DNA of 64,000 nt from Calonectria ilicicola (lineage: Eukaryota > Ascomycota > Sordariomycetes > Hypocreales > Nectriaceae). The notes under the pieces were generated by a model, which saw only the letters and a program-made list of their open reading frames with translations, ran no database searches and had not been told where the DNA came from. Positions 22,116 through 32,765 of the stretch are shown piece by piece. The stretch covers positions 1,240,001 to 1,304,000 of the forward strand of contig CP085825.1 in the NCBI GenBank assembly GCA_020809705.1, read 5' to 3'. Numbering within the stretch: position 1 is the stretch's first letter; every line of letters starts with the position of its first letter. Made by a program: the position numbers and the translations under genes.

Positions 22116-22873
22116 ATGAGCATCAATATCGGTTCGGCTGCCGAGTGGCAGACCTTGCTCTCCAGCACCAATGTAGTCGTCGCAGACTGTAATCTCCAGC
22201 CCCCCACGCTTCCCATGACGTTACTCAGCTAACATCTGGTCAACAGTCTACGCCGACTGGTGCGGCCCTTGCAAAATGATCGCCCCGCACTTCGAAAAGC
22301 TCGCAAACGAACACTCCCGCCCGAAGAAGGTCGCATTCGTCAAGGTGAATGTCGACTCGCAATCCACTATTTCCCGCGCCCAGGGCGTTTCTGCCATGCC
22401 AACCTTCAAGATCTTCCACGGTGGCAACTGCATCGAGACCATCAAGGGCGCGAACCCTCCTGCTCTTACCCAAGCCGTCTCCAACGCCCTCAAGCTCGGC
22501 GACGCGGGCAAGCCAGGCGACTCCTTCAAAACCCCTGGTCGCAAGCTCGGAGGTGAAGCCAACGCTCAGCAGCCTGCCGCCCGCGGCGCCTCAGCAATTC
22601 CTACCATCTCATGGAATATTAGCGGCTTCCTAAATGCCTTGGTCGCATTTGTGGGACTTTATCTGGTGTCCTTGTTCTCGGTATGCAACTCAATAGGAGA
22701 ATCGACGAGAAGTAGAGCTAACAACGCGCCAGCTTGACCCTTACAAAGCAGCGGAAAATTCCATGTTTAATCTCAAGCGACCGGTACCACCGAGTCAAGG
22801 AGCTGGCGGGAAGGTAAAGGCCCAGGCACAGAGGCCCGCGTTCAAGACGCTGGCAGATCTGGGAAGTGAATGA
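22116..22873 (+). CDS. Membrane-tethered thioredoxin-domain protein (215 aa)
   Basis: Exons 22116-22188, 22247-22680 and 22733-22873; all introns are GT-AG and keep frame (VVAD|FYADWCGPC; SLFS|LDPYKAAE). Residues 1-110 are a thioredoxin fold with the redox motif WCGPC (C30 and C33), the usual cis-proline segment SAMPTFKIFHGG, and the aspartate in VNVDSQ. A linker of about 35 residues follows, then a single hydrophobic segment (about 150-168, FLNALVAFVGLYLVSLF) and a basic C-terminal tail. It is therefore a thioredoxin anchored to a membrane by a single C-terminal helix, with the catalytic domain probably facing the cytosol because there is no signal peptide. It should reduce disulfides on a membrane surface; its partner is unknown. 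Soluble cytosolic thioredoxins are about half this length. Confidence 0.92.
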
Positions 22874-23154
22874 GTTGGGCGATAAGAATTTGGTTGGTTC
22901 ATTGCTGGCGTTAGAGGGTTGCCCCATGGCTTGGGCTCATTCGCACATTTGTTTCGGGCTTTTTTTCTAGATTTTTCAAAACCCCAATTTTATATGCTTC
23001 AATGTTGCATCCTCTTGTCGTTGGGAATCTGAAGACTGCTGTAAGTGATATGAATGTCCGTCACGTGATAGCGTGACCGAAGATGGCAGAAAAAAGTTCC
23101 AGGACAAGCTACGGTCTGCACCCATCAACCTCATCAATTGTGTACAATATCGCA

Positions 23155-25623
23155 ATGCTGTCGGCACGAGGCATTCGAAATGCCTGTCCAGGCCGTAATT
23201 TATCCCCTTCGTTAATTTCAACTCGCCTCTCCAGCTTTCGTCACTCCTTTGCACAATCGCAGGCAGCTTCCTCTTCTCGAATCCCCCAAGCCAATAAGAG
23301 CAGGGCAATTACACAGGCCTTTTCAACAACCAGGTGCTTGCGACAAGAACCCGCCGCTCCCACGCCCCCGACCGGCGCAACGCCAGAGGAAATCGAACAA
23401 GTAGTACGAGAGGCTAAGCAGCGATTTCGAGATACCCTTCCAAAAGACTACCTCAATGACGAGGAGTATGCCCTTTATGTGCGATTGTACGGACCACCGT
23501 TGCGTGAGACCACACCCGAAGATGTGGGCATTGACACCCATGCCGACATGGGGCCTCAAGCCCCGCGACCGAGCAACGAGGGAACCATAATTCGGGAGCT
23601 TGAAGGTGGCGAATTCGAAGAAATTTCGTACAAGAAGCAAGATCTCGAGGACGGAACAGGCGATGATCTCCCACAAGAGCAGCCCCACCAACATCCGAAT
23701 GCTCTGGATTTCCGCCCTCCTGGATACGTTGACCTAGTCGCAAGGAATCAGCGCGAGTACGATGCAATGCAGAAGCTTACAGAGGATTTCGAAAAAAGCC
23801 AGGCAGAGCGTCGTGAAGCCGAGGATGCGGCAGAGGCCAAAGCTGAAGAGGCACGAGAGAAGATGCTGGAGGAGGCTCAAGCTTGGCCTGAGGAAGAAGA
23901 GTACAACCAAAGAGACCTTTTGGATACACGCCGATTCCACCCCCTATCCGTTGAAGGTCGCTTCTACGATGACTTGGTTGAGCTTGTACTTCCTCGGGAG
24001 AGTTTGATTGAGCCCATCCGCAGCCTTTTAGACAGAACCCATATTGATCACGTCAAGAAAGCAGCTGAAGATGCCTTTGGCGGGTCTGGCCTCCCCAATT
24101 CGCCCGCCACGCCCTCTTGGAACAAGACTGGCCCCATGCAGGGAGTTGGTCTTCCGGCTGACCAGCGACACATGACTGAGATTGAAGCCGATGCCTTTTT
24201 GGCAGGATCACTTCCTCCATCATATGCCACTAGCATGTCAATTTTGAAGGAGGTGCGGAAGCGAGTTGGAAGCGAATGGCTGCAGTCAAAGCTCAAGGGC
24301 AAAGGTCTCAGCATTCTGGATGCAGGATCAGGCGGTGCCGGTTTGGTCGCCTGGGACGAGATCGTTCGAGCTGAGTGGGAAATTCTAAAGGAAAAGGGCG
24401 AGGCGAAAGGAGAGGAACTTCCCGGCAAAAGAACTGTCATTGTTGGATCGGAACGACTGCGAAATCGACTCAAGAGCTTCCTCGACAACACAACATTTCT
24501 GCCAAGGTTGCCAGACTACGAGCATTCTGGAGAAATGCGTGGACAACACCTCGATGCCGGAGACAAGCCGCAAGTTAGGAAAAGCTATGATGTCATCATT
24601 GCATCGCATCTTTTCCTTCAAGAGCAACAGGATCACTACCGACAAGCTATTTTGAACAATTTGTGGAGCCTTTTGAGTAAAGATGGCGGTATCTTAATTG
24701 TCGTGGAAAAGGCCCACCCGCGAGGCTTCGAGGCAGTTGCTCACGTCCGCGATACGGTTCTCAAACAGTTCCTCCTACCACAACCAGGACAACCTCCTCT
24801 CAATCCCGAAAACTTCAACCCTGCTTACGAACGCGAGCGCGAGCCCGGTCATGTCGTTGCGCCCTGCACCAACCAAGGCACATGCCCAATGTATCAGGTT
24901 GTTGGCAAAAGCAAGGGCCGAAAAGACTTTTGCTACTTTAACCAACGGTTTGTGAGGCCTGGCTTTTACAGCAGGGTGCTTGGCTTAGGCCAGCACAACC
25001 AAGGTGATGTGGACTTTAGTTATGTTGCTATTCGACGAGGAGCGGCAAAGAGCAGCCCTCTGACTGGTGAGGAGGCTACAGAAGCTGCATTCAAGGGCTA
25101 CGAGAAGTCAGAAGAGAAGCCGGACATGCTGACTCTTCCTCGAACCGTCTTGCGTCCATTAAAGCGCAAGGGACACGTCACGCTAGATCTATGCACACCT
25201 CAGGGAACCCTCGAGCGCTGGACAGTGCCTAAGAGCTTCAGCAAGCTCGCGTATCATGATGCCAGAAAGTCTCGATGGGGAGATCTGTGGGCCCTAGGTG
25301 CCAAGACGAGAGTTGCTCGGCCAGCTCGGCAGGGCAGAGGCCCAGATGATGGCGGTAAACGAGCTGGACAGGGAGGAAAGCCACGCAAGGTCGAAATCAC
25401 AATGGGACCAGGAGGTATCCGCGCTGACGAGTCGAATGCGCCTCGAGAACGACGAGCAAAGAACAGGAAGACTAGAAAACAAGATTTGCTGAAAGAGTTG
25501 GCGGAGGCTGAGGAGGCCGAAGAACGTCAAATCGAGAAGGAGATTGATGAAGAAGTCGAGGCGGAGCTAGAGGAAGAGGATAGGCAGGACCGCCGACGCC
25601 GACGACGACGCCCCCGAGCATGA
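23155..25623 (+). CDS. RSM22: Mitoribosomal small-subunit assembly factor Rsm22/METTL17 (822 aa)
   Basis: A single exon. I chose the ATG at 23155 because the protein then begins with a mitochondrial presequence (MLSARGIRNACPGRN, rich in Arg and Ser); an in-frame ATG at 23083 would add 24 unlikely residues. Rsm22 is a methyltransferase-fold protein of the mitochondrial small ribosomal subunit. Residues about 205-245 form a charged coiled coil. The SAM-fold glycine loop LDAGSGGAGL is at about residue 388. Four cysteines typical of the iron-sulfur site of this family are present: C571 and C577 (CTNQGTC), C593 (DFCYFNQRF) and C680 (LDLCTPQG). The C-terminus is a long Lys/Arg/Glu tail with a polyarginine end (RRRRRRPRA). 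The protein is longer than many homologues mainly through the N-terminal insert and this tail. Confidence 0.93.
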   Translation: MLSARGIRNACPGRNLSPSLISTRLSSFRHSFAQSQAASSSRIPQANKSRAITQAFSTTRCLRQEPAAPTPPTGATPEEIEQVVREAKQRFRDTLPKDYLNDEEYALYVRLYGPPLRETTPEDVGIDTHADMGPQAPRPSNEGTIIRELEGGEFEEISYKKQDLEDGTGDDLPQEQPHQHPNALDFRPPGYVDLVARNQREYDAMQKLTEDFEKSQAERREAEDAAEAKAEEAREKMLEEAQAWPEEEEYNQRDLLDTRRFHPLSVEGRFYDDLVELVLPRESLIEPIRSLLDRTHIDHVKKAAEDAFGGSGLPNSPATPSWNKTGPMQGVGLPADQRHMTEIEADAFLAGSLPPSYATSMSILKEVRKRVGSEWLQSKLKGKGLSILDAGSGGAGLVAWDEIVRAEWEILKEKGEAKGEELPGKRTVIVGSERLRNRLKSFLDNTTFLPRLPDYEHSGEMRGQHLDAGDKPQVRKSYDVIIASHLFLQEQQDHYRQAILNNLWSLLSKDGGILIVVEKAHPRGFEAVAHVRDTVLKQFLLPQPGQPPLNPENFNPAYEREREPGHVVAPCTNQGTCPMYQVVGKSKGRKDFCYFNQRFVRPGFYSRVLGLGQHNQGDVDFSYVAIRRGAAKSSPLTGEEATEAAFKGYEKSEEKPDMLTLPRTVLRPLKRKGHVTLDLCTPQGTLERWTVPKSFSKLAYHDARKSRWGDLWALGAKTRVARPARQGRGPDDGGKRAGQGGKPRKVEITMGPGGIRADESNAPRERRAKNRKTRKQDLLKELAEAEEAEERQIEKEIDEEVEAELEEEDRQDRRRRRRRPRA

Positions 25624-26043
25624 TTTGTAAAACCACCCAACTGTAAAAATACTCAAGTGTACAAGAAAAAAGGCAAAGATGCCTATGGATGACGGCAAGG
25701 CATTGGCATATAAAAGGAGGAGAGTGGCGTTTACTTGGAAACATTACGTTAACGATATGTAATAGATCTCAACACAACCAACAGAGCATGTCATGACTAG
25801 CATCAAATTTCCAGATTTATGAACCTGATTGATCAACTTGTCTTTTCAAGGTGAAAGGTTTGCGCAAGCAGTTGCACGTATTCACTTGACTAGGACTCCC
25901 TGATCCTTGCTCATGGTCGATCTAGGCCGACATGGAGGGTTGTCCCCACCACACCTTGACAGAATTTTCTTCGTGGAACCCACCAGGCCCGTGTAAGTTA
26001 ATGAGGCGATTATGGCTCACCCAGCATCAACAATAAGAGCCAC
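25624..26043. other. Intergenic region RSM22 to tRNA-Lys
   Basis: About 0.4 kb: 3' flank of RSM22 and the 5' flank of the tRNA. No gene seen. Confidence 0.6.
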
Positions 26044-26126
26044 GCCCGGTTAGCTCAATCGGTAGAGCGTGAGACTCTTACGAGTACGCGATCTCAAGGT
26101 TGCGGGTTCGACCCCCGCATCGGGCT
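26044..26126 (+). tRNA. tRNA-Lys(CUU) with a 10-nt intron
   Basis: A full cloverleaf can be folded. Acceptor stem GCCCGGT pairs with ATCGGGC (26119-26125, one G-U pair) and the discriminator is T26126. The D arm holds TAGCTCAATCGGTAGAGC (A box). Anticodon stem TGAGA/TCTCA encloses loop CT-CTT-A-A with anticodon CTT at 26077-26079. The intron is 26081-26090, one base 3' of the anticodon, at the position used by eukaryotic tRNA splicing endonuclease. The T arm GCGGG-TTCGACC-CCCGC contains the B box. A CUU-decoding lysine tRNA fits the heavy AAG use in neighbouring genes. Confidence 0.97.
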
Positions 26127-27525
26127 GTTCCTATATAACGATTGCGAGCATATGCGAGGCTTTCTTTTTTGCGGTTGTTGAGATGTGTTGATGGCCTTTA
26201 GTGTGTTTTTTTGGGGGGCCCGGCGCTGAAGGTACGTACCTTATCAGGTGCGATAAGGACTGTCAGGAGTGGAGTGCGCGGGCGGGCACAAATCATTACA
26301 TATTTAGGTCATGAAGAGTAAAACGAGGAAATATTAAGAAAAAACACTTGGGACTTTAAATTCTAGCCATCCATTCATGGGGATAGTTTTTTTGCCAAGT
26401 TTTCTCGTGATTGACCGCGTTAGCAGGCAGACAAATTTACATTTGCAGTGGATCTCGTCGTCTGCGAATTTGTCTAGCCCTACTTTCTGGGAGTACATGA
26501 GAAAGGCCCAAGTGAAACAGATGGTCTCCCTATAGGGATGAAAAAAGAAACAAGTATGTACTTTATAGCTTGTTTTTTTTTTTTTTTTTAGTATTGTTGG
26601 TTTTCTTCCTACGTAGCAGTCATGTATGTCTTTTTATCATGCATAGGTTATACTGGGAGAGTGTGCGTGGCCAGGCACACTACTTCCAGCGTCCACATTT
26701 GCAGTAGAAATGCTTGCCTGGATTGGCTTCTCCAATGCTTCTCCGCGTATCTGGCACCCATGTTGAAAAAAGAGAAACCCGGGTACGCGGTTCGCTGAGG
26801 TAATCTGTCAGTCACAGACAGGCTGCTGCCCGTGCGAAAAGTGTCGTCATTCAGCACGCGAGTGTTGTCGAGGCTTCCCCAATACCGATAAACGGCCGCC
26901 CAGCCGGTTTTTGCATCTCCTATCTAAGCTTACAAGCGTGGTTTGGGCATCTCCGGTTGCGGTGCCGCGGAAGTCGGTGGTTGCGCCATCGAGCAGGGTG
27001 AGGAGGCATTTGCAGACGGGACGCCGACAGCCCGAAGGGAGGCCGAGGGCGGTGATAGGTCGCGCAGACCCCACGCGGCGAAATGGCGTCAACTTGGGCC
27101 AATATGAGGAAGGGGATTTGGACGCTACAGAGGGCCAGAGACAAATGCCAATGAGGGGGAGGGGTCGTAGACTCGACCGGGGGTGTGGTGTGCGCAGGGA
27201 TTTTTTTTTCTGTGCTGCGGGCGGCGGCGGGGCCCAGGCAGGGTCCATTGTTTTTTTGGTAATGCGGCGTCGTTTATAAGCCAGCCCCGGGAAACGTGAT
27301 GGCCTTGAGCGCGAGTGAATCTTGAGTGGTTTATGCCATTGATTCTTCTTCTAGTGATTGTTGGTCTTGACATTGCTGCTTGGCCGTTGGCAAAAGAAGA
27401 AGCATAACTGTGCCTGCTTGGATACGCCCACGAGTCAGCACCTCATCTCTGGGGAAGGGAACAAGGGAACCACGGGGAAACAAAGTTGTTCTGCCATACA
27501 TTCACAATTCACATATTTTACCACC
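26127..27525. other. Intergenic region tRNA-Lys to MET1
   Basis: About 1.4 kb. It begins with a sequence ending in short T runs, as expected for RNA polymerase III termination, and has a T17-19 run near 26573-26590. The part from 26850 to 27280 is GC-rich with overlapping frames on both strands and no domain pattern. The last part is the MET1 promoter and leader. No gene supported. Confidence 0.5.
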
Positions 27526-29275
27526 ATGGCGACTTCACTTCTCACCTCCCTCAATTGCAGGGACAACGTACATCTCGTCATCGGAACAAACCCTCTCGCC
27601 GCATCCCGCTGCGGTCAATCCATCAACGCCGGCGCGCGACCCATTCTGATCGCGCCGGAAGGCTCTGAGCTTCACTACAGCCTGCAGAAGCGCATCGACG
27701 ACGGCCAGGTCAAATGGCACCAGAAGGCGTTTGAGGACGAGGATTTACTGCGTCTAGGCCGGGAGGAGGTCGACGGCGTAGTTGACGCAGTCTTTGTCAC
27801 ATCAGGGCCTCGGGATCCTGCGAGTATGTCATAGCGCTATTGCAATACGCAACAGGTGATGAGTTGAGCTGACATGACCGACCATAGGCGAACACATTTC
27901 AAATCTCTGCAAGCGCAAGCGCATCCCCGTCAATGTCGTGGATGCCCCCCAGCTCTGCACCTTCTCCCTTCTCTCCACACACACCGACGGCCCTCTCCAG
28001 ATCGGAGTCACCACCAACGGCCGCGGCTGCAAGCTCGCTTCCCGCATCCGCCGTGAGATTGCTGCTTCTCTCCCCCAGAACCTTGGCCCTGCATGCGCCA
28101 GGCTAGGCGATGTTCGTCGCCGCATCCATGAGGAAGACTGTCTGGCTCAGGAGGAATCATCTGTCGAAGACTCGGTTGACCAAGCCGCCCACTTTAACCG
28201 CCTTGTTACCGACGAGGATGCCAAGAACCGCCGTATTCGCTGGCTCGGCCAGATCTGCGAGTACTGGCCTCTCAAGCGTCTTGCAGCCATCAGCGATGAG
28301 GATGTCTCTGCCATTCTTCAGTCCTACCCAGGATCCTCTGGGCCTGATTTGAAGCGAAACGATACCCCCGAGAAGCGAGTTGGCAACCTCATTCTCGCTG
28401 GCAGCGGCCCTGGACACCCTGACCTCCTTACTCAGGCTACCCACAAGGCCATCAAGGCTGCTGACATCATCCTTGCCGACAAGCTGGTTCCTGCTGGAGT
28501 CCTCGAGCTCATTCCCCGCCGTACCCCAGTTCAGATCGCCCGCAAGTTCCCCGGAAACGCCGACCGCGCTCAAGAGGAGCTGCTCGAGATGGCCATTGCT
28601 GGCGTCCGCGAGGGAAAGACTGTTCTCCGCCTGAAGCAAGGAGATCCATTCATCTATGGCCGTGGTGGCGAGGAGGTTGCCTACTTCCGCGAGCACGGCC
28701 TCGGCGACCGTGTGTCTGTTCTTCCTGGAATCACCAGCGCCCTCAGCGCCCCTCTGTTTGCTGCCATTCCTCCCACACAGCGCGATGTTGCCGATCAGGT
28801 TCTCATCTGCACTGGCACTGGAAAGAAGGGCAAGGCCCCAACTCCTCCTGAGTTTGTGCCGAGCCGCACTGTCGTCTTCCTCATGGCCCTGCACCGCATT
28901 GTTGGTCTCGTCCGCGAGCTGACTACGCCCATCGAGTTGGAGCCCCTTGAGCCTGCAAACGAGGAGGACGCTTCTGCCCAACCACCTCCTCCGCCGTCCG
29001 GTGATATCAAGCGCGCTCTTTGGCCTCGAAACACTCCCTGTGCCGTTATCGAACGGGCTAGCTGCCCCGACCAGCGTGTGATTCGCACAACTCTCGAGCA
29101 CGTTGCCGAGGCCATCGAGACAGAGGGCAGCCGGCCACCAGGACTATTGGTTGTGGGCCGAGCTTGCGAGTTTTTGCACACAAGGGAAAAGGGACGCGCC
29201 TGGTCAGTTGAGGAGGGATTCCGAGGAATTGAGCTTGAGGAATACACTGCAGGCTTGGAAAAGCTGGCGGCATAA
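27526..29275 (+). CDS. MET1: Siroheme synthase / uroporphyrinogen-III C-methyltransferase (561 aa)
   Basis: Exons 27526-27823 and 27888-29275; the GTATGT...CATAG intron joins DPAS|EHISN. The start is a CCACCATGG context. Residues 1-110 form a Rossmann domain (VIGTNPLAASRCGQSINAG) like the precorrin-2 dehydrogenase/ferrochelatase part of Met8 and CysG. From about residue 265 the SAM-dependent uroporphyrinogen-III methyltransferase begins: AGSGPGHPDLLT, then ADKLVP, then LRLKQGDPFIYGRGGEE, which are the classic signatures. The product is siroheme, cofactor of sulfite and nitrite reductases, so the gene serves methionine/cysteine synthesis and nitrate use. An acidic Pro-rich insert (EEDASAQPPPPPSGD) interrupts the C-terminal part. 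Whether the N-terminal domain is catalytic was not assessed. Confidence 0.95.
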
Positions 29276-30060
29276 TTCTGGACCTCGGGCTTGTGTTGTG
29301 AGAAGTTTTGGTTTATTGAGAATTTTGGCGTTGGGGGGTCATCATAGCGGGTTCATAGCATTGGCAGGAGTTACACGTCCAAAAAATACCATGATTTATG
29401 ATTCAATGCATAACAAATTACAAGAACGACGCTCTTTCCTCACTGGATTCTTGAACAAAATTGGCTTCCAGTATATGACATCGTCCCTTGTAGATCCCGC
29501 AAGTATTCCAGGCTCAACGGCTTCATCAATTAGTCATAATTTTCCCCCTTTCATGAGGAAATTCCATGTTTGTCAGGTCCTTCATAGTAAGTAAATTGTA
29601 ACAAAATAGCAAAAAAATGGCGCCAGACCCTTGCACTGTGAGGACAATGCCTCATCCGTGTTTGCCAGCTCTTTGCATTAGGGTCCAGCCACAAAGCAAA
29701 CAGATGCCCCTCCCCTTCGCAGCCATTTCCAGCTAGTTGGAACTAGCGCTGCAATCTTGAGACCGGCTTCTTTATCAAGACCACGCATGCAAGTTACCAC
29801 AATCAGGCACCAGCCATATGCCACCCAAAGCCCGTAAATTTTTACATGAGAAGCCATAAAGGTGCACAGCGTCTGCAAGGGCTGTGATTGAGCAAATTAG
29901 ATGACTCATCAGCCCCTCTCAATCCCATGTCCGCTCGACGCTCCCGAAGTCGGGGTGAAGCGCCTCCCTCTATCTTCACGTGCGGCATGTTGAGATTGAT
30001 AACCAAGCATCAATAAGCTATTCAAGAAAAAACTTTGAAATTCTGCCCTAAATAAAAACG
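29276..30060. other. Intergenic region MET1 to aminotransferase gene
   Basis: About 0.8 kb holding the MET1 3' flank and the promoter of the aminotransferase gene. Short frames only; nothing recognised. Confidence 0.55.
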
Positions 30061-31513
30061 ATGACGTCACTACTATCTGACAGAGCAGCAGGGACCGTGG
30101 GCACATTGGACCTACCCTGGAGGTTCGCACCCAGGAGCGACTATCACCCAGATAGCAACCCGTCTGGTCTAATATCCTTTGCCACGGCGGAGAATGTATG
30201 TCTATTTTTAATGTTGAATTTATTATTATTTTATTTCATGTGTGGCTAAGTATAATTAGACTCTGGTCACCGATGAAATTCTTGATTTTGGTCTCAAAAA
30301 TGCAAGTAAATCAACATGGAATTCACCGTTCCTGATTGAACCCATTTGTTACACAGCAAACTCACAAATCAAACCAACAGTCTTCACTAACAATCGATGA
30401 CTTTCTTTACCGCGGTAGCACAGCTGGTGGCCCTCGGTTCCCGCGAGCCCTCGCCACGCACCTCAACGAGTATCTCCATCCACACAAACCCATCACACCA
30501 GACATGATCCAGTGTGTTGGTGCGGCCACCGCCATGCACGATATTCTAGCATGGGCCGTGGCAAATCCAGGCGAGGGAGTTTTGACTAGTAGGCCTGTTT
30601 ACGGGCGTTTCGAGCTGGATTTTGGCAACAAGTCTCAGGCCAAGGTCGTGTATGCAGACACCGACGCCGAGGATTGCTTTGATGAGACGGTCGTCGATAG
30701 GTTTGAAGAAGCGCTGCAAAGATCGAATGCTGCGGGAGTTAAGGTGAAGATGGTCTTGATTGTGAACCCAAACAATCCCCTCGGTGAGGCCTGAGCCCAC
30801 ACATTCGCAGCCCAGCACTTGAACAAAAGCTCACTTGAACAGGGAAATGCTACCCACGAGAAACGCTCATCAAAATCATGAAGTTTTGCCAAAAACACCG
30901 CCTGCATCTATTCAGCGATGAGATTTATGCTTGCTCCGTGTTTGAGACCAACGAACCCGGCACCGTCCCCTTTACGTCAATATTGTCCATTGACTCCACC
31001 AGCCTCTTGGACCCAGAGCTTCTACACGTCACCTATGGGCTGAGCAAGGACTTTGGGGCACCCGGCCTGCGTTTGGGAGCCATCATAACTCGCAGTTCTC
31101 CGATCCACCGAGCCATTGAGGGCCTCATGCGCTTCCACAACCCATCGGGGGCTAGCCTGGCCATAGCCACCGCCATGTTTGAGGATCGGCAGTGGTGTCG
31201 TGCCTTTATCCAATCTTCTCGCGAGAAACTGGCCGCGGCGCATGCACATGTGACCCACGGGCTGAAAGCCATTGGCGTCGAGTATCTACAGGGCAGCAAT
31301 GCCGGGTTCTTTGTCTGGATCGACTTGTCACCACACCTCCCTAGCGAGCTTGACGGCGAGGCTAACCCCGAATTCGCCTTGGCCAAAAAGCTCAAGGATT
31401 CAGGTGTGTTTTTACACCCAAGAGAAGAGCATTCATTGAAACCGGGCTGGTTCCGATTGGTCTACACGCAGGAGGCGAGGATTGTGACCGAGGGCCTGAA
31501 AAGGTGTGTTTAA
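30061..31513 (+). CDS. PLP aminotransferase, ACC-synthase-like (about 424 aa)
   Basis: Four exons: 30061-30195, 30260-30301, 30357-30783, 30843-31513. It is a fold-type I class I/II aminotransferase of the fungal group resembling 1-aminocyclopropane-1-carboxylate synthase. Visible motifs are FATAENTLVTDEI at the N-terminus, STAGGPRFPRALATHLNEY, the substrate loop YGRFELDFGN, NPNNPLG, the cofactor aspartate/tyrosine in SDEIYACSVF, the Schiff-base lysine in YGLSKDFGAPGLRLG (about residue 270), and the carboxylate-binding arginine in GWFRLVYTQ. Intron 2 needs a GC donor (AAT|GCAAGT at 30302); the acceptor may be 30356 (used here) or 30380, which would remove eight residues (416 aa). Such fungal enzymes are often found beside specialised-metabolism genes; actual ACC synthase activity is not implied. 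Confidence 0.88.
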
Positions 31514-31885
31514 GTCGATAAATAATTGATTGGTCAAAAGGCTAACAACTTTTTAAGAATACAGAAAGCTATAAGCGCATAGATGAACGCTAGATGCGAT
31601 TTGCTGAGCAAGCACGCGCACAACTACAGTTCCAGCGACTGGTTCAAAGTTTTGGTCATTGCCGATTCAGCAAAGGGAATTGCATTACTCAGAGCAATAG
31701 TAGACCTAATAGAGAATTTGCATCGCTTAAAGCACTATTCCTTCTCGCTGGTTCAAGAGCAGAATTAGACTTGCATAGTTATGAATCTCAGAAATGACGG
31801 ACTGCTGGTATAATAGGGGTCAATCATCTTTGCTGCCCGACTGTAAGATCATCTATCTCTGAGTATCCACCACTTCGTTTTAAAT
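31514..31885. other. Convergent 3' flanks
   Basis: About 0.37 kb between the stops of the aminotransferase and F-box genes, which point at each other. Only 3' untranslated sequence is expected. Confidence 0.6.
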
Positions 31886-32765
31886 TCATTTGCACATGTG
31901 TTTGTGGAAGAAATCTATGCCTTGATCGGATGGATCAGGCATGGCTCGGCTGCGTTTATATTCGGCAGCATCTGCACAACCACGGTTAGTTCCTTTCTGC
32001 GAAGAGTGATGGAACGCAGATGCGCTTACTAAATTTGACCAGCATTCGTTGGAAATATTCGTCAACGACATTAGCCACGCACCTCTCCCAGCTCGATATA
32101 GCACGTTTTCGGAGAAGGCAGCTTCTGACTTGGTCAATTGCCCAGGAGAAATTGACGCGGTGTTCTGGGGCTTTATTCCTGTTGATGTTCTTCCTACCAA
32201 TCATACCTCTGAGGATTTCAAAGAGGCAAATGGCTTGTTGTACTTCAAAGCGTTTGAGGAGCGTGTGGTAGTTCCGCCGAACTAGGACGGTGCTGTGATT
32301 CCCCGGTGCCATTTTGTCCCACTTGGTCTCGTCTTGAAGAAAGACTTCCGTCAGGTGATCTATTTTGCGGAAGAAATTTTCCATGGAAGTAGCCTCAGCT
32401 ACAGATACTCTGACAGATGCATCGATTTCTCGGCCGTCGGGGATACTACCAATGGACTTGAGTAGCTCATCATCATCGAGTGCGAGGATGCTTTGGAGAG
32501 CAAGGTCCTCAGCCGCAGCGGCAATCCGAACAACAGTAAGTATCTCATCGGGAATTTTGCTGCGTAATACTTTTGTGGCAATGAGGTCAGAACGCGGTTC
32601 AAACACTTGATAGAAGCAAGGGTGAGCAAGAGCAACGTTTTTCAGAGTCTCTAGATCCGAGCACCCCTCAAGAATACACAAAAGAAGCTCATTGGGTAAG
32701 GCCGTTATCTTGAACCCTGTCATCCCCGAGAAGGAAAAATCATGAGGAAGGCGTTTTGACATCAT
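31886..32765 (-). CDS. F-box protein (273 aa)
   Basis: Leftward gene with two exons, 32765-32030 and 31971-31886. The 58-nt intron has a GTAAGC donor, CTAAC branch site and TGCAG acceptor, and joins MLVKF to NAAEYKRSRAMPDPSDQG. Without splicing the frame stops after 14 more codons. The start is uncertain: I used the ATG pair at 32765-32760; the frame stays open upstream. Residues about 14-52 (KITALPNELLLCILEGCSD, then NVALAHPCFYQVF) are an F-box, the motif that docks a substrate receptor on Skp1 in SCF ubiquitin ligases. The rest is helical without leucine-rich, WD or Kelch repeats, as in many large fungal F-box families of unknown target. Confidence 0.82.

Noticed and set aside
23083..23154. 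Upstream in-frame ATG for RSM22
   Set aside because: It would place 24 non-presequence residues before a good mitochondrial targeting start at 23155.
28157..29101. 314-codon leftward frame antisense to MET1
   Set aside because: Shadow of the methyltransferase gene; no family resemblance of its own.
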